This document shows, piece by piece, positions 6,911 to 15,241 of a stretch of 24,604 nt of DNA. The position numbers and the translations under genes are program-made. The DNA lies in contig JBKJTP010000169.1 of NCBI GenBank assembly GCA_046590195.1, positions 1 through 24,604 of the forward strand. The letters are read 5' to 3'. Origin of the DNA: JBKJTP01 sp046590195. Its GTDB lineage: Bacteria; Bacteroidota; Ignavibacteria; Palsa-1295. How positions within the stretch are numbered: the stretch's first letter is position 1; each line of letters begins with the position of its first letter. The notes beneath the pieces were generated by a model. It did no database searches and was not told the origin of the DNA. It worked only from the letters and a program-made list of their open reading frames with translations.

Positions 6911-8413
6911 TTAAGGTCTTGTCTGAGCGATCTCCCAACGATTCACAAATTCAGGGCGCCGCGGACGATTCGCATATTCACGCGTATAAGCATTCAAGCG
7001 AAACGCCTTACCTCTGCCACGAACAAACGCCTCAGGAAAATACTCGCCTTCGGTGCCGGCGATAACAACCACGCGCTTGACTGTGCGACCTGCAAAATCA
7101 AGACGGATGCTATCGCCACTTGCGCGATTGACGCCATCAAGCTTGTTTTTGTTGACGAGGAAATACATCGACAGCGCATTATTCGCAACGAGCATATCCT
7201 GTACGGTTTCGCGCTCGACGCGCAGCGTCATGCTCTCGCCCTGAAGCTGATGCAATCGCTCGTCGTTCGGTTCTGTGGTCGCAAGCTCGATAGGGGAGGT
7301 GGTGAACGCGCGGCCGAAAGAAAATGCACGCTGGACACGATTGTTCTTCATGTGGATCGCGATGCTATCGCCTACGATCTCGGTCGAATCGTACCACATT
7401 CGCTGACGATCGGCAGCGAAGAGCCGTATGAGTTCTGTCTTCTGCTCATAGATCATCTTGCCACCCATGGCCGAGAATGTAGCGCGGATCATACGAACAG
7501 AATCCGTTGCAACGAACCGAGCAGAATCTCCCTGGAAGATCTCCATCTCGCCAGAGCGGACAAACGTCGTGTCGTAAGTGACGAGATCACGACCGGTGAT
7601 AGGGTCCACATTCACTGAGGAATCAGCAATGCGAAGCAGTGGATGGATCGGGACGTGAATGTAATTACGCTTGCCGAAACGAGCCAGCGTATCGCCTGAG
7701 ATGATCGTGCCGTTTGTCTTTGCGATGACAACAACTTTGCCTCGCGCGAACATCATGTCTTGCGGATCTGAGTTGTACATCCAATCGCTCGTCATATCCA
7801 GCGAATCGGATGTGAGTTCAACATTGCCAACCGCGGTCATTTCGCCAAGCGAGCGCACGTGAGTGACCTGATCAGCTCGGAGCATCCCGGTGTCAGACTT
7901 TACTTGCACTCTCCCTTTTGCGATGGAGGTCTGCGTTGCGCGGAAGTACGTGAGATCCTGCGACGTGATGATCGTTGGGCCTTGCGCGATGCGTACGTTC
8001 TGGTGGAAGATCGCGATCTGCGAGTTCATGTCGTAATCGCCTTCGCTTGCGGTCAGGACGTTATCGCGATCTGTGAGCTTAACACCACCCTCTGCATGCC
8101 CGATACGTGTGTTGCCATCATAATCGACTCGGGGCGCGCGGAGCTCCAGCGTATCCTGACGGATGATAACATTGCCGCGGAGTTCTAACCGATTCTCGCC
8201 CACAAACTGAAATGCCTCATCCGCCTCGCCATAAAGCGAGCCTTGCGAGAATCTGACGTTGCCAGAAAGATGTTGTACTGGCTGGCCGTTGCGAGTGCTT
8301 TGGCTAAAGCTCTCGGCGGTAACGGTAACCATCCCGCTACCTTGTGCGTATAAGGCACCAGGCACGAGTAGCAGCAGTCCGAAAAGAAATCGAAGAAGGT
8401 TTGGGATAGGCAT
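6911..8413 (-). CDS. OstA-like protein (LptA/LptD-type LPS transport)
   Basis: This 500-residue exported protein begins with a signal peptide (LLRFLFGLLLLVPGALYAQ). The rest is repeated short β-strands of the OstA/LptA type: LSGNVRFSQGSLYGEADEA, LRGNVIIRQDTLELRAP, IGHAEGGVKLTDRDNVLTAS, AKGRVQVKSDTGMLRADQV and AVGNVELTSDSLDM. In Gram-negative bacteria such β-jellyroll proteins form the periplasmic bridge that carries LPS to the outer membrane. Bacteroidota have a longer OstA-like version, which fits this length and the neighbouring lptB. The second half (from about residue 250) is less repetitive but keeps strand patterns such as MWYDSTEIVGDSIAIHM. It has no clear LptD barrel, so it is more likely the bridge component than the translocon. 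Confidence 0.87.
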   Translation of the reverse strand: MPIPNLLRFLFGLLLLVPGALYAQGSGMVTVTAESFSQSTRNGQPVQHLSGNVRFSQGSLYGEADEAFQFVGENRLELRGNVIIRQDTLELRAPRVDYDGNTRIGHAEGGVKLTDRDNVLTASEGDYDMNSQIAIFHQNVRIAQGPTIITSQDLTYFRATQTSIAKGRVQVKSDTGMLRADQVTHVRSLGEMTAVGNVELTSDSLDMTSDWMYNSDPQDMMFARGKVVVIAKTNGTIISGDTLARFGKRNYIHVPIHPLLRIADSSVNVDPITGRDLVTYDTTFVRSGEMEIFQGDSARFVATDSVRMIRATFSAMGGKMIYEQKTELIRLFAADRQRMWYDSTEIVGDSIAIHMKNNRVQRAFSFGRAFTTSPIELATTEPNDERLHQLQGESMTLRVERETVQDMLVANNALSMYFLVNKNKLDGVNRASGDSIRLDFAGRTVKRVVVIAGTEGEYFPEAFVRGRGKAFRLNAYTREYANRPRRPEFVNRWEIAQTRP

Positions 8414-8455
8414 TCAATTTGGTCTGGAGAACCGACCAGAAACAACGAACCAGCT
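8414..8455. promoter_or_regulatory. Short divergent promoter region between the OstA-like gene and clpB
   Basis: Only 42 bases separate the two divergent start codons, so the promoters must overlap this spacer or lie inside the genes. It contains a small inverted repeat, TGGTC (8420-8424) and GACCA (8434-8438). I see no clear heat-shock (CIRCE or sigma-32-like) element, although clpB is commonly heat-inducible. Confidence 0.35.
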
Positions 8456-9778
8456 ATGGCGATAAATCCGAATAAGCTTACGGTCAAGTCTCAGGAGGCG
8501 TTACAGTCTGCTGTGGAGATCGCTGGGAATTACGGGAATAACCAAGTCGAACCCGAGCACCTCCTTGCGGCGCTCGTCCAGGACCCAGAGGGAGTGGTCG
8601 TCGCGCTGCTCCGAAAGCTGGGGACAAACGTCGATCAGGTCCGTATTCGCGCTGGCGCAGCGATAGAAAAACTGCCGAAGGTCACAGGCGCTGCCGGTGG
8701 ACAGCAGTTCGCCTCGAACAATCTGAACAAGCTCTTCGACAACGCTCGCAAGGAGGCCGAGTCACTGAAGGATGAATATGTCTCGACCGAACATCTTCTA
8801 CTGGCGATGGTCGATGAGAGCGGCGAATCTGGAAAGCTCCTGAAAGAACAGGGTGCGAATCGCTCAGCCCTGATGAAGGCGTTGCAATCGGTGCGCGGCA
8901 GTCAACGTGTAACCGATCAGAATGCCGAGGAGAAGTATCAGGCATTGGAGAAATATGGTCGTGACCTTACCGCAGCCGCAGCGAAAGGGAAGCTCGATCC
9001 GGTGATTGGTCGCGAGGACGAAGTTCGCCGTGTCATGCAGGTGCTAGCACGTCGAACCAAAAATAACCCTGTGCTCATCGGTGAGCCTGGTGTTGGCAAG
9101 ACTGCGATCGTCGAGGGCATTGCCAACCGGATCGTTTCGGGTGATGTGCCGGAAGGGTTGAAATCGAAGCGCATCATCTCGCTTGACATGGGTTCGCTGG
9201 TGGCTGGCACAAGCTATCGCGGACAGTTCGAAGAGCGGCTGAAGGCGATCGTCAAAGAGATCACCGATTCCGATGGCGAGATCATCTGCTTTATCGATGA
9301 GATCCATACGCTCGTCGGTGCCGGTGCCACACAAGGCGCAATGGATGCGTCGAACATCTTAAAGCCAGCGCTTGCACGTGGGGAGCTGCGCTGTATCGGT
9401 GCGACAACGCTCGATGAGTATCGCAAGCACATCGAGAAAGACCCCGCTCTCGAGCGCCGCTTCCAGCCTGTGCTCGTAGGTGAGCCTACGGTGGAGGACA
9501 CGATCTCGATCCTTCGTGGACTGAAAGAGAAGTACGAACTGCATCACGGTGTGCGCATCAAAGACGCTGCGCTTGTTGCAGCGGCTCAACTCTCCGATCG
9601 TTACATCTCCGATCGCTTCTTGCCAGACAAAGCGATCGACTTGGTTGATGAAGCTGCGAGCAAGCTACGCATCGAGATCGACTCGATGCCCGCGGAGCTG
9701 GATCAAATTGAAAGAAGAGTACGGCAACTAGAGATCGAGAGGGAAGCGCTTCGTCGTGAAAAGGAGGCATCGAAGTAG
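8456..9778 (+). CDS. clpB: ClpB disaggregase, truncated to N-domain plus first AAA+ module
   Basis: ClpB is a hexameric ATPase that rescues aggregated proteins with DnaK. This protein has 440 residues against the usual 850-870. The Clp N-domain occupies about 1-145. NBD1 is complete: Walker A GEPGVGKT (209-216), pore-loop Tyr254 in GTSYRGQFEER, Walker B CFIDE ending Asp281-Glu282, sensor-1 IGATTLDEYRK, and arginine finger in LERRFQPV (334-335). The text then runs through DSMPAELDQIERRVRQLEIE and stops at KEASK, where the M-domain coiled coil begins in full-length ClpB. The M-domain, NBD2 and C-terminal domain are absent from the window. The TAG shares its G with the GTG of the next gene. It may be a deletion product, a working half-ClpB, or a mis-join in the assembly. 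Confidence 0.88.
   Translation: MAINPNKLTVKSQEALQSAVEIAGNYGNNQVEPEHLLAALVQDPEGVVVALLRKLGTNVDQVRIRAGAAIEKLPKVTGAAGGQQFASNNLNKLFDNARKEAESLKDEYVSTEHLLLAMVDESGESGKLLKEQGANRSALMKALQSVRGSQRVTDQNAEEKYQALEKYGRDLTAAAAKGKLDPVIGREDEVRRVMQVLARRTKNNPVLIGEPGVGKTAIVEGIANRIVSGDVPEGLKSKRIISLDMGSLVAGTSYRGQFEERLKAIVKEITDSDGEIICFIDEIHTLVGAGATQGAMDASNILKPALARGELRCIGATTLDEYRKHIEKDPALERRFQPVLVGEPTVEDTISILRGLKEKYELHHGVRIKDAALVAAAQLSDRYISDRFLPDKAIDLVDEAASKLRIEIDSMPAELDQIERRVRQLEIEREALRREKEASK
9762..9767 (+). promoter_or_regulatory. Shine-Dalgarno sequence for the MtnX-like phosphatase, inside the clpB end
   Basis: AGGAGG lies within the last clpB codons (encoding Lys-Glu-Ala), 10 bases before the GTG at 9778, which overlaps the clpB stop by one base. 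The layout suggests translational coupling of the two genes and supports the GTG start. Confidence 0.55.
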
Positions 9779-10482
9779 TGTATAAAGTCTTCTGCGATTT
9801 CGACGCCACAGTCACACAAAACGATGTCTGGCATGTCCTCTTCACCAAGTATGGCAAGCCGCTGGCCTTTGAGATATGGAAGGAGTTCGGCCGCGGCCAC
9901 AAGACCGCTGCAGAATGCATCCGCATCGCATGCAGCACTGTCGAGGGTGCTAATCCAGCCGACGCCCTCGCGATGTTCCAGGCGGAGCCATTGCGTTCAG
10001 GATTCATCGAGTTCGCCAAGTTCTGCGACGAGAGCGGGCTTCAGCTTAAGATCGTGAGCGACGGATTCAATGGCTATATTCGCCCGATCCTTGAGCAGAA
10101 TAATCTAAGCATACCTTACTTCGCGAATGACATCGAAGTCGCAGAGAATGGCACTCTCTCCGTAAACTTTCAGCACTCTCGCGAGTCTTGCCGTCAGTGC
10201 GGTAGCTGCAAGTGTGCGCATCTTCTAGCTCATGCGGCGGATGAGGATACGATCGTCTATATTGGAGATGGTTATTCGGATATGTGCCCAGTGCAGATGT
10301 CGGATATCGTCTTTGCAAGAGACCAACTGCTCAAACACTGTGAAGCGAAGAGCATTCAGCATCACCCGTTCCATGATTTCTACGAGGTACAAGCGATGCT
10401 GGATAAATATCACAAAACTCGGCCGAAGTATCAGCGCACGATGGCGCAACGCCGACGCAAAGAACTAGTCACGATCGAATGA
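9778..10482 (+). CDS. MtnX-like HAD-IB family phosphatase
   Basis: This 234-residue protein belongs to the haloacid dehalogenase superfamily, type IB, and resembles MtnX (2-hydroxy-3-keto-5-methylthiopentenyl-1-phosphate phosphatase). Motif I is CDFDATVT with nucleophile Asp7 and acid Asp9; Ala10 replaces the usual Gly. Motif II is VSDG (93-96), and motif IV is IGDGYSD (162-168). The cysteine cluster CRQCGSCKC (138-146), also seen in relatives, may bind zinc, and Lys145 within it is the likely motif III lysine. The other methionine-salvage genes are not in the window, so the substrate is uncertain. The GTG start overlaps the clpB stop by one base, and the 3' end overlaps pgeF by four bases (ATGA), so the three genes are probably one transcript. 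Confidence 0.85.
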   Translation: MYKVFCDFDATVTQNDVWHVLFTKYGKPLAFEIWKEFGRGHKTAAECIRIACSTVEGANPADALAMFQAEPLRSGFIEFAKFCDESGLQLKIVSDGFNGYIRPILEQNNLSIPYFANDIEVAENGTLSVNFQHSRESCRQCGSCKCAHLLAHAADEDTIVYIGDGYSDMCPVQMSDIVFARDQLLKHCEAKSIQHHPFHDFYEVQAMLDKYHKTRPKYQRTMAQRRRKELVTIE

Positions 10483-11213
10483 TCATCAAGCCTCAGATCT
10501 TTCAGCAGTTTCCAGAAGTCATTGCAGCGCAGAGCACACGCATGGGCGGCGTGTCACCATTGCCGTATGGATTGAACATGAGCTCGCATGTTGGCGACGA
10601 GCCTGCAAATGTTGCTGAGAATCGCAAGAGATTCTACGAAGCTGTTGGTGTAGATGATAGCATACGATTCGTCTATCAGAATCAGATCCATTCTGCGAAC
10701 ATTAATGTGGTTCACGGCGATGAGAATGTCGTCCCTGAATCCGACGCATTGATCACCGCCGAGCCAAATGTGCTCCTCGCCGTGAGTGTAGCAGATTGCA
10801 CCCCGGTGCTGATCTATGACAAGCAAACGCATCTGATCGCTGCTGTTCATGCCGGTTGGCGAGGCACAGAGCAGATGATCACGATCAACACTGTCCGCAG
10901 GATGATGGAGATGGGATCCTCACCATCCGATCTCTATTGCTTTATCGGTGCGAGTGCCTCTCGTGCTAAGTATGAGGTAGGTTTCGATGTTGCCACGCTC
11001 TTCGAGAAGAAGCATCTGAGCGAGTTAGGAGAGGGCAAGTTCTTGCTAGATGTGAAGATGGCCAACGAGGACCAATTGCTTTACGCGGGTGTCCCGAAAG
11101 ATCAGATCGAGGTTTGTGAGCGATGCACGATCTCGGATGAGGATCTCCACAGCTACCGCCGCGACGGAAAGCAGAGCGGGAGGATGCTGGCGATCATCGG
11201 TTTAAAAGCATAG
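10479..11213 (+). CDS. pgeF: Peptidoglycan editing factor PgeF (YfiH/laccase-domain family)
   Basis: This 244-residue protein has the YfiH/YlmD fold. The conserved metal-site residues are present: His71 in NQIHSAN, Cys107 in SVADCTPVLIYD and His124 in AVHAGWRGT. Members were called multicopper polyphenol oxidases or purine nucleoside phosphorylase-like enzymes. In E. coli, YfiH removes misincorporated amino acids (such as L-Ser) from UDP-MurNAc peptides, hence PgeF. The C-terminal part has CERCTISDEDLHSYRRDG, typical of the family. The start ATG overlaps the phosphatase TGA in ATGA, indicating coupled translation. The stop TAG adjoins a palindrome that probably ends transcription. Confidence 0.92.
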   Translation: MIIKPQIFQQFPEVIAAQSTRMGGVSPLPYGLNMSSHVGDEPANVAENRKRFYEAVGVDDSIRFVYQNQIHSANINVVHGDENVVPESDALITAEPNVLLAVSVADCTPVLIYDKQTHLIAAVHAGWRGTEQMITINTVRRMMEMGSSPSDLYCFIGASASRAKYEVGFDVATLFEKKHLSELGEGKFLLDVKMANEDQLLYAGVPKDQIEVCERCTISDEDLHSYRRDGKQSGRMLAIIGLKA

Positions 11214-11235
11214 AGACGCGCTACAGCGCGTCTCT
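11212..11235. repeat. Perfect palindrome at the pgeF stop, copy 1
   Basis: This 24-base perfect palindrome has the arm GAGACGCGCT. As RNA it gives a GC-rich hairpin of about 10 bp with a 4-base loop (TACA). It overlaps the last bases of the pgeF stop codon. A U-tract is missing, so it is not a classical intrinsic terminator, but it may still end or protect the transcript. It may belong to a REP-like dispersed family. Confidence 0.8.
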
Positions 11236-11283
11236 GGGATCTCTCGGAATGAACCGAGTTCTTATCTTGACTAAAGCTTTCAT

Positions 11284-11305
11284 GAGACGCGCTGTAGCGC
11301 GTCTC
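11284..11305. repeat. Palindrome before the glmS stop, copy 2 (inverted copy of copy 1)
   Basis: These 22 bases are the exact reverse complement of 11213-11234; the only visible differences are in the loop (TGTA instead of TACA). The palindrome sits 5 bases outside the convergent glmS stop codon. Together the copies bracket a 49-base spacer that has its own small hairpin, CTCGG (11243-11247) with CCGAG (11254-11258). The pair could form one long stem. Confidence 0.8.
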
Positions 11306-11310
11306 TACGA

Positions 11311-13200
11311 TTACTCCACTGTCACCGACTTTGCCAAATTGCGTGGCTGATCGACATTGCAACCGCGGGCGGTCGCGATGTAATAGGCAAGCATCTGCAG
11401 TGGAATCACCGAGAGCAGAGGTGTCAGCATTGGCAGCGTTTGCGGAATGTATATCACGTTTTCAGCGAGATGCTGAATCTTCTCATCGCCTTCGGTTGCA
11501 ATAGCGATGATCCGTCCACCGCGTGCTTTCACTTCTTCGATGTTAGAAGTTACCTTCTCGTACACATCGTCATGCGGCGCGATGACAACAACCGGCATGT
11601 TCTCATCGATGAGCGCGATCGGGCCATGCTTCATTTCTGCAGCAGGGTAGCCTTCTGCATGGATGTATGAGATTTCCTTGAGCTTCAGCGCGCCTTCGAG
11701 GGCCACAGGATAATTATACCCGCGACCAAGATAAAGAAAATGATCGGCATCTTTGTATGTGTCGGCGATCTTACGGATCGTCTCTTCTGATTCCTGAATA
11801 ATACGCTGTACCTGTGCCGGAATCGCCTGCATCGCTTTGATCAACTCGCGGCCATCCAGCACACTCAATGTACGCATGCGGCCAAGCATGATCGTCATCA
11901 GCGCCAGCACAGTGACCTGCGATGTGAATGCCTTCGTCGACGCTACACCAATCTCGGGACCTGCGTGTGCGTATACACCGCCGTTCGATTCGCGAGCGAT
12001 CGTCGAGCCTACAACGTTCACAATACCCAGTCCCAGTGCGCCTTTCTGCATGCCTTCGCGCATAGCAGCGAGCGTATCGGCTGTCTCACCAGATTGCGAG
12101 ATGACGAACATCACATCATCTTCCGTAACGATCGGATTGCGGTAGCGGAATTCGCTAGCGTACTCCACATCGACAGGCACGCGAGCATATTGCTCGAGCA
12201 TGTATTTGCCAATGAGCCCCGCATGGAAGCTCGTGCCGCAAGCGGAGATGATGATACGCTTGGCGCGGCGAAGATCGCGCAGATGATTTTGCAAGCCACC
12301 AAGGATCACGTTGCCTTCATCTTCCAGCAAGCGACCGCGCATTGCATCGGTGATCGTGTTCGGCTGCTCGTGGATCTCCTTGAGCATGAAGTGCTCGTAG
12401 CCGCCCTTTTCGATCTCGTCGAGCTCGATCGTGATCTCTTCAACTTTCTTGTTGACGACTACGTCCTCGATCGTGCGGGTCTTGATGCCATCCTGATTCA
12501 GCGTTGCGATCTCGCCATCGGAAAGATAGATGATCTTGCGCGTGTGCGCTACGATAGCTGTTGCGTCGGATGCAACGAAAAACTCGTTGTCGTCGCCAAT
12601 ACCGATAGCAAGAGGGGAGCCCTTACGCGCACAGACGATCTCATTCGGAGAATCCTTCGCGATGACCGCGATGCCATATGCGCCAACAACCTCGTTCAGC
12701 GCAAGGCGGACAGCTTCGGTCAGCGATATACCTTCGGTATAGAACTCGCCGATCAAGTGCGCGAGCACTTCGGTATCGGTTTGGCTCTTGAACTCATGGC
12801 CGCGAGCTACGAGGCGAGCTTTAATGACGTTGTAATTCTCGATGATGCCGTTATGGATGATCGCGATCCGTTCATCCTGGTCCATGTGCGGATGGCTGTT
12901 CACGTCGCTAGGCGCACCGTGCGTCGCCCAGCGGGTATGGCCGATGCCAAGATTGCTATGGACCGGCATGCGCTGGGTCAGCTCCTCAAGATTCGTGACC
13001 TTGCCCTTACACTTGGTAATGATCAGCGAGCGGCCTTCGACTAGCGAGGAGCCATTGCCATTTGTGGATACACCTGAAGGTAGTGACTCGAGCAGTGCCA
13101 GTCCGGCGGAGTCATAGCCGCGGTATTCCAGACGCTTGAGTCCGGCAAGGAGGATAGGGGTAGCGTCACGATGGCCAAGATAGCCGACAATTCCACACAT
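11311..13200 (-). CDS. glmS: Glutamine--fructose-6-phosphate aminotransferase (isomerizing)
   Basis: GlmS makes glucosamine-6-phosphate from fructose-6-phosphate and glutamine, the first step to UDP-GlcNAc for peptidoglycan and LPS. The 629-residue protein begins MCGIVGYLG; after methionine removal, Cys2 is the glutaminase nucleophile. GIGHTRWATHG and the SHPH element complete the Ntn site. Two SIS sugar-isomerase domains follow (ISACGTSFHAGLIGKYM and VISQSGETADTLAA, then YLGRGYNYPVALEGALKLKE). The C-terminal tail DQPRNLAKSVTVE is the conserved hinge that closes the sugar site. A Ser/Gly/Asn-rich insertion near residues 42-52 (PSGVSTNGNGSS) is longer than in E. coli. I see no glmS-ribozyme core in the 218-base upstream region. 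Confidence 0.97.
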   Translation of the reverse strand: MCGIVGYLGHRDATPILLAGLKRLEYRGYDSAGLALLESLPSGVSTNGNGSSLVEGRSLIITKCKGKVTNLEELTQRMPVHSNLGIGHTRWATHGAPSDVNSHPHMDQDERIAIIHNGIIENYNVIKARLVARGHEFKSQTDTEVLAHLIGEFYTEGISLTEAVRLALNEVVGAYGIAVIAKDSPNEIVCARKGSPLAIGIGDDNEFFVASDATAIVAHTRKIIYLSDGEIATLNQDGIKTRTIEDVVVNKKVEEITIELDEIEKGGYEHFMLKEIHEQPNTITDAMRGRLLEDEGNVILGGLQNHLRDLRRAKRIIISACGTSFHAGLIGKYMLEQYARVPVDVEYASEFRYRNPIVTEDDVMFVISQSGETADTLAAMREGMQKGALGLGIVNVVGSTIARESNGGVYAHAGPEIGVASTKAFTSQVTVLALMTIMLGRMRTLSVLDGRELIKAMQAIPAQVQRIIQESEETIRKIADTYKDADHFLYLGRGYNYPVALEGALKLKEISYIHAEGYPAAEMKHGPIALIDENMPVVVIAPHDDVYEKVTSNIEEVKARGGRIIAIATEGDEKIQHLAENVIYIPQTLPMLTPLLSVIPLQMLAYYIATARGCNVDQPRNLAKSVTVE

Positions 13201-13418
13201 AGCGCGTTGTTAAGATTAGAGTGCCCGAGATCAAGCCCGAGTGATGTTACGCCTCGGTCAGGCATTGTTTCAAAGGGAAGTCTTTCTGTACTGGCTCAGA
13301 TAATCCAATACCGTACCCTTCTCTGCGGATAGATGCTGCATGAGTAGAATGAACACGCGGACTTATTAGTTTTCACGTCGCGAGCCATATCACCCACACC
13401 CACGAGCGAAGAGACTTA
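13201..13418. other. Divergent intergenic region between glmS and truA
   Basis: These 218 bases must hold the promoters for glmS (leftward) and truA (rightward). I find no open frame of note, no strong hairpin and no recognisable riboswitch. The stretch before truA (AT-rich near 13361-13375) is a plausible promoter position, but no -35/-10 or Bacteroidota-type -33/-7 pair is convincing. Confidence 0.4.
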
Positions 13419-14231
13419 GTGAGAGTAGCCCTATTAGTTGAATATGACGGTACTGACTTCTGCGGCTGGCAGGTTCAGCCCGAGGTAAGGACGGTGCAAG
13501 GCGTCATTCAGGAGTCATTAAACCGGATCACCCATGAGCCAATCCATATCCTGGGAGCAGGCAGGACCGATACCGGTGTGCATGCTTCCGGAATGGTGGC
13601 TCATCTGGATCTGCCAGATGGTACCGATCTTCGACGTGTCATGCTTGGGGTCAACGGTACCAGTGGCTACGATGTGGTCATTAAGGATATCCGGCAGGTG
13701 CCTGACGATTTCAATGCTCGGTTTGCGGCTAGCTCTCGTACGTACGAGTACACCGCAGTGGAGGGGTTCTCGGCGCTCTACCGCAGGCATTCCTGGCAAT
13801 TATGGAAGCATCCTGACATTGAGTTAATGCAGGCATGCGCTGCGATGCTCTTTGGTGAACATGACTTCACCTCGTTCAGCCGTACGACCGAGGATGTGTC
13901 GCATTTTCGCTGTACGATCGATCTTGCCGAATGGAAGAGTCATGGCACTCGCTTTGCGTTCAGTGTCAGGGCGAACAGGTTTGTGCGCGGCATGGTACGC
14001 GCATTAACGGGGGCAATGGTGCAGGTGGGGCTTGGAGCAGTTGAGCTAGAGACGTTTGCGAGATTGCTCAACGAGCCGCAAGAACTCGATCGGGCCAAAT
14101 GGATGGCTCCGGCCAGAGGACTCGTGCTCACGCATGTGGGATATCCGGAGAGATTGAGACTTTGGGAAGAGGACGAGAAGATCGATCTTGTCAAGAAGAT
14201 CGGTTGGACAAGTTTAGGTGGACGACTCTAA
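13419..14231 (+). CDS. truA: tRNA pseudouridine(38-40) synthase TruA
   Basis: TruA converts uridines 38-40 in the tRNA anticodon arm to pseudouridine. The 270-residue protein shows the N-terminal VEYDGTDFCGWQVQP and the catalytic motif GAGRTDTGVHA with Asp51. RTYEY (about residue 107), FGEHDFTSFS and FVRGMVRALTGAM match the second half of the fold. The start is GTG 13419, which gives the usual N-terminus directly before the first strand. No strong Shine-Dalgarno is seen. It precedes the M48 protease gene by 29 bases on the same strand. Confidence 0.95.
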   Translation: MRVALLVEYDGTDFCGWQVQPEVRTVQGVIQESLNRITHEPIHILGAGRTDTGVHASGMVAHLDLPDGTDLRRVMLGVNGTSGYDVVIKDIRQVPDDFNARFAASSRTYEYTAVEGFSALYRRHSWQLWKHPDIELMQACAAMLFGEHDFTSFSRTTEDVSHFRCTIDLAEWKSHGTRFAFSVRANRFVRGMVRALTGAMVQVGLGAVELETFARLLNEPQELDRAKWMAPARGLVLTHVGYPERLRLWEEDEKIDLVKKIGWTSLGGRL

Positions 14232-14246
14232 TATATCTGAGACTTT

Positions 14247-14252
14247 AGGAGG
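14247..14252 (+). promoter_or_regulatory. Strong Shine-Dalgarno sequence of the M48 protease gene
   Basis: A perfect AGGAGG lies 8 bases before ATG 14261 in an A-rich context. Most genes in this window lack such a site, which suggests high expression of this gene. It supports ATG 14261, with ATG 14264 as a close alternative. Confidence 0.7.
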
Positions 14253-14260
14253 CAAAAAAT

Positions 14261-15223
14261 ATGATGAGAACATTTACTACTTATTGGGCAAAGCAGCGAG
14301 TGACCGCTTATGGTCTCTTCGCAGTGCTTGCCTTCAATTCACTAATTTATGTTGGTTGCTCGAACTTCAATCTGTTCAGCAAGCAGGATGACATCGCTCT
14401 CGGCCAACAGGTAGCTGCCGAGATCGCGGCGAACCCGCAGGAATATCCTGTGCTGAACAATCCTTCAGCCACAGCATACGTGCAGGGGATCGTCAACCAG
14501 ATCCTGCAATCGCCGGGCATCAAGAATCGCAACTTCAATTACAAGGTCACGCTGATCAACGATGACAAGACGATCAATGCATTCAGCATCCCAGGAGGAC
14601 CGATGTACGTCTATACAGGCTTGATGAAGTTCGTCGATAATGAGGCAACACTTGCTGGCATCATGGGTCACGAGATCACGCACGCTGATGAGCGCCATGC
14701 AACTGAGCGTATGACGACTGTTTATGGAATGCAGATCGTAGCTTCGATCGCTCTGGGTCAGGCACCTGGCGTTGTGAGTGAGATCGCTGCAGGTCTCGCA
14801 GGAAATCTCGCCGTGCTGAAGTTCAGCCGTGATGATGAGCGCGAAGGCGATTCTCGTTCGTTCGAGCTGTTGAACACGATCCCTGGCAAGCCGTACTATC
14901 CGGCAGCGATCAGGTACTTCATGATCAAGACGCTGAACGCTCAGAAGAGCCGTCCAAGCGATTTTGAGAATTTGCTCGCAACACATCCGCCGAGCCAGGA
15001 GCGCCTCGACAACGTAGACGCGATGGCCAAGGCCGCAGGACTTGCACCTCCTACAGAGGCGAACCTCAAGACCTCGCAGTTCGCTCAGGTGACGAATAGT
15101 CTTGGCAGCAAGAGCGTGACTGGCGGATCGACCACGAGTGGCACAACGAACACTGGTTCGACGGGCGGTAGCACTGGCACTGGTACCGGCAAGACGGGCA
15201 CCGGCGGCGGCGTCAAGCGCTGA
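14261..15223 (+). CDS. M48 family metalloprotease, probable lipoprotein
   Basis: This 320-residue zinc protease resembles the periplasmic BepA/LoiP/YcaL group, which degrades or refolds outer-membrane proteins. It has an N-terminal hydrophobic segment followed by an imperfect lipobox (YVGC, Cys33), so it is probably lipidated. The zinc site is HEITH (His137, Glu138, His141), with the third ligand in the downstream EREGD helix. FSIPGGPMYVYTGLM and LATHPPSQERLDNV are typical M48 elements. The last 45 or so residues are a Gly/Ser/Thr-rich tail (for example GGSTTSGTTNTGSTGG), likely a flexible extension. No TPR domain is present, unlike full BepA. The gene ends 18 bases before a hairpin terminator. 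Confidence 0.92.
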   Translation: MMRTFTTYWAKQRVTAYGLFAVLAFNSLIYVGCSNFNLFSKQDDIALGQQVAAEIAANPQEYPVLNNPSATAYVQGIVNQILQSPGIKNRNFNYKVTLINDDKTINAFSIPGGPMYVYTGLMKFVDNEATLAGIMGHEITHADERHATERMTTVYGMQIVASIALGQAPGVVSEIAAGLAGNLAVLKFSRDDEREGDSRSFELLNTIPGKPYYPAAIRYFMIKTLNAQKSRPSDFENLLATHPPSQERLDNVDAMAKAAGLAPPTEANLKTSQFAQVTNSLGSKSVTGGSTTSGTTNTGSTGGSTGTGTGKTGTGGGVKR

Positions 15224-15241
15224 GTAAACGAGAACTTCGAA

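Noticed and set aside
11212..11305. CRISPR-like repeat pair
   Set aside because: There are only two copies, in opposite orientation, each a full palindrome, with no further spacers or cas genes.
11965..13044. A 359-codon open frame on the plus strand opposite glmS
   Set aside because: It is entirely antisense to a well-supported glmS gene, has no recognisable domains, and its composition is typical of a shadow frame.
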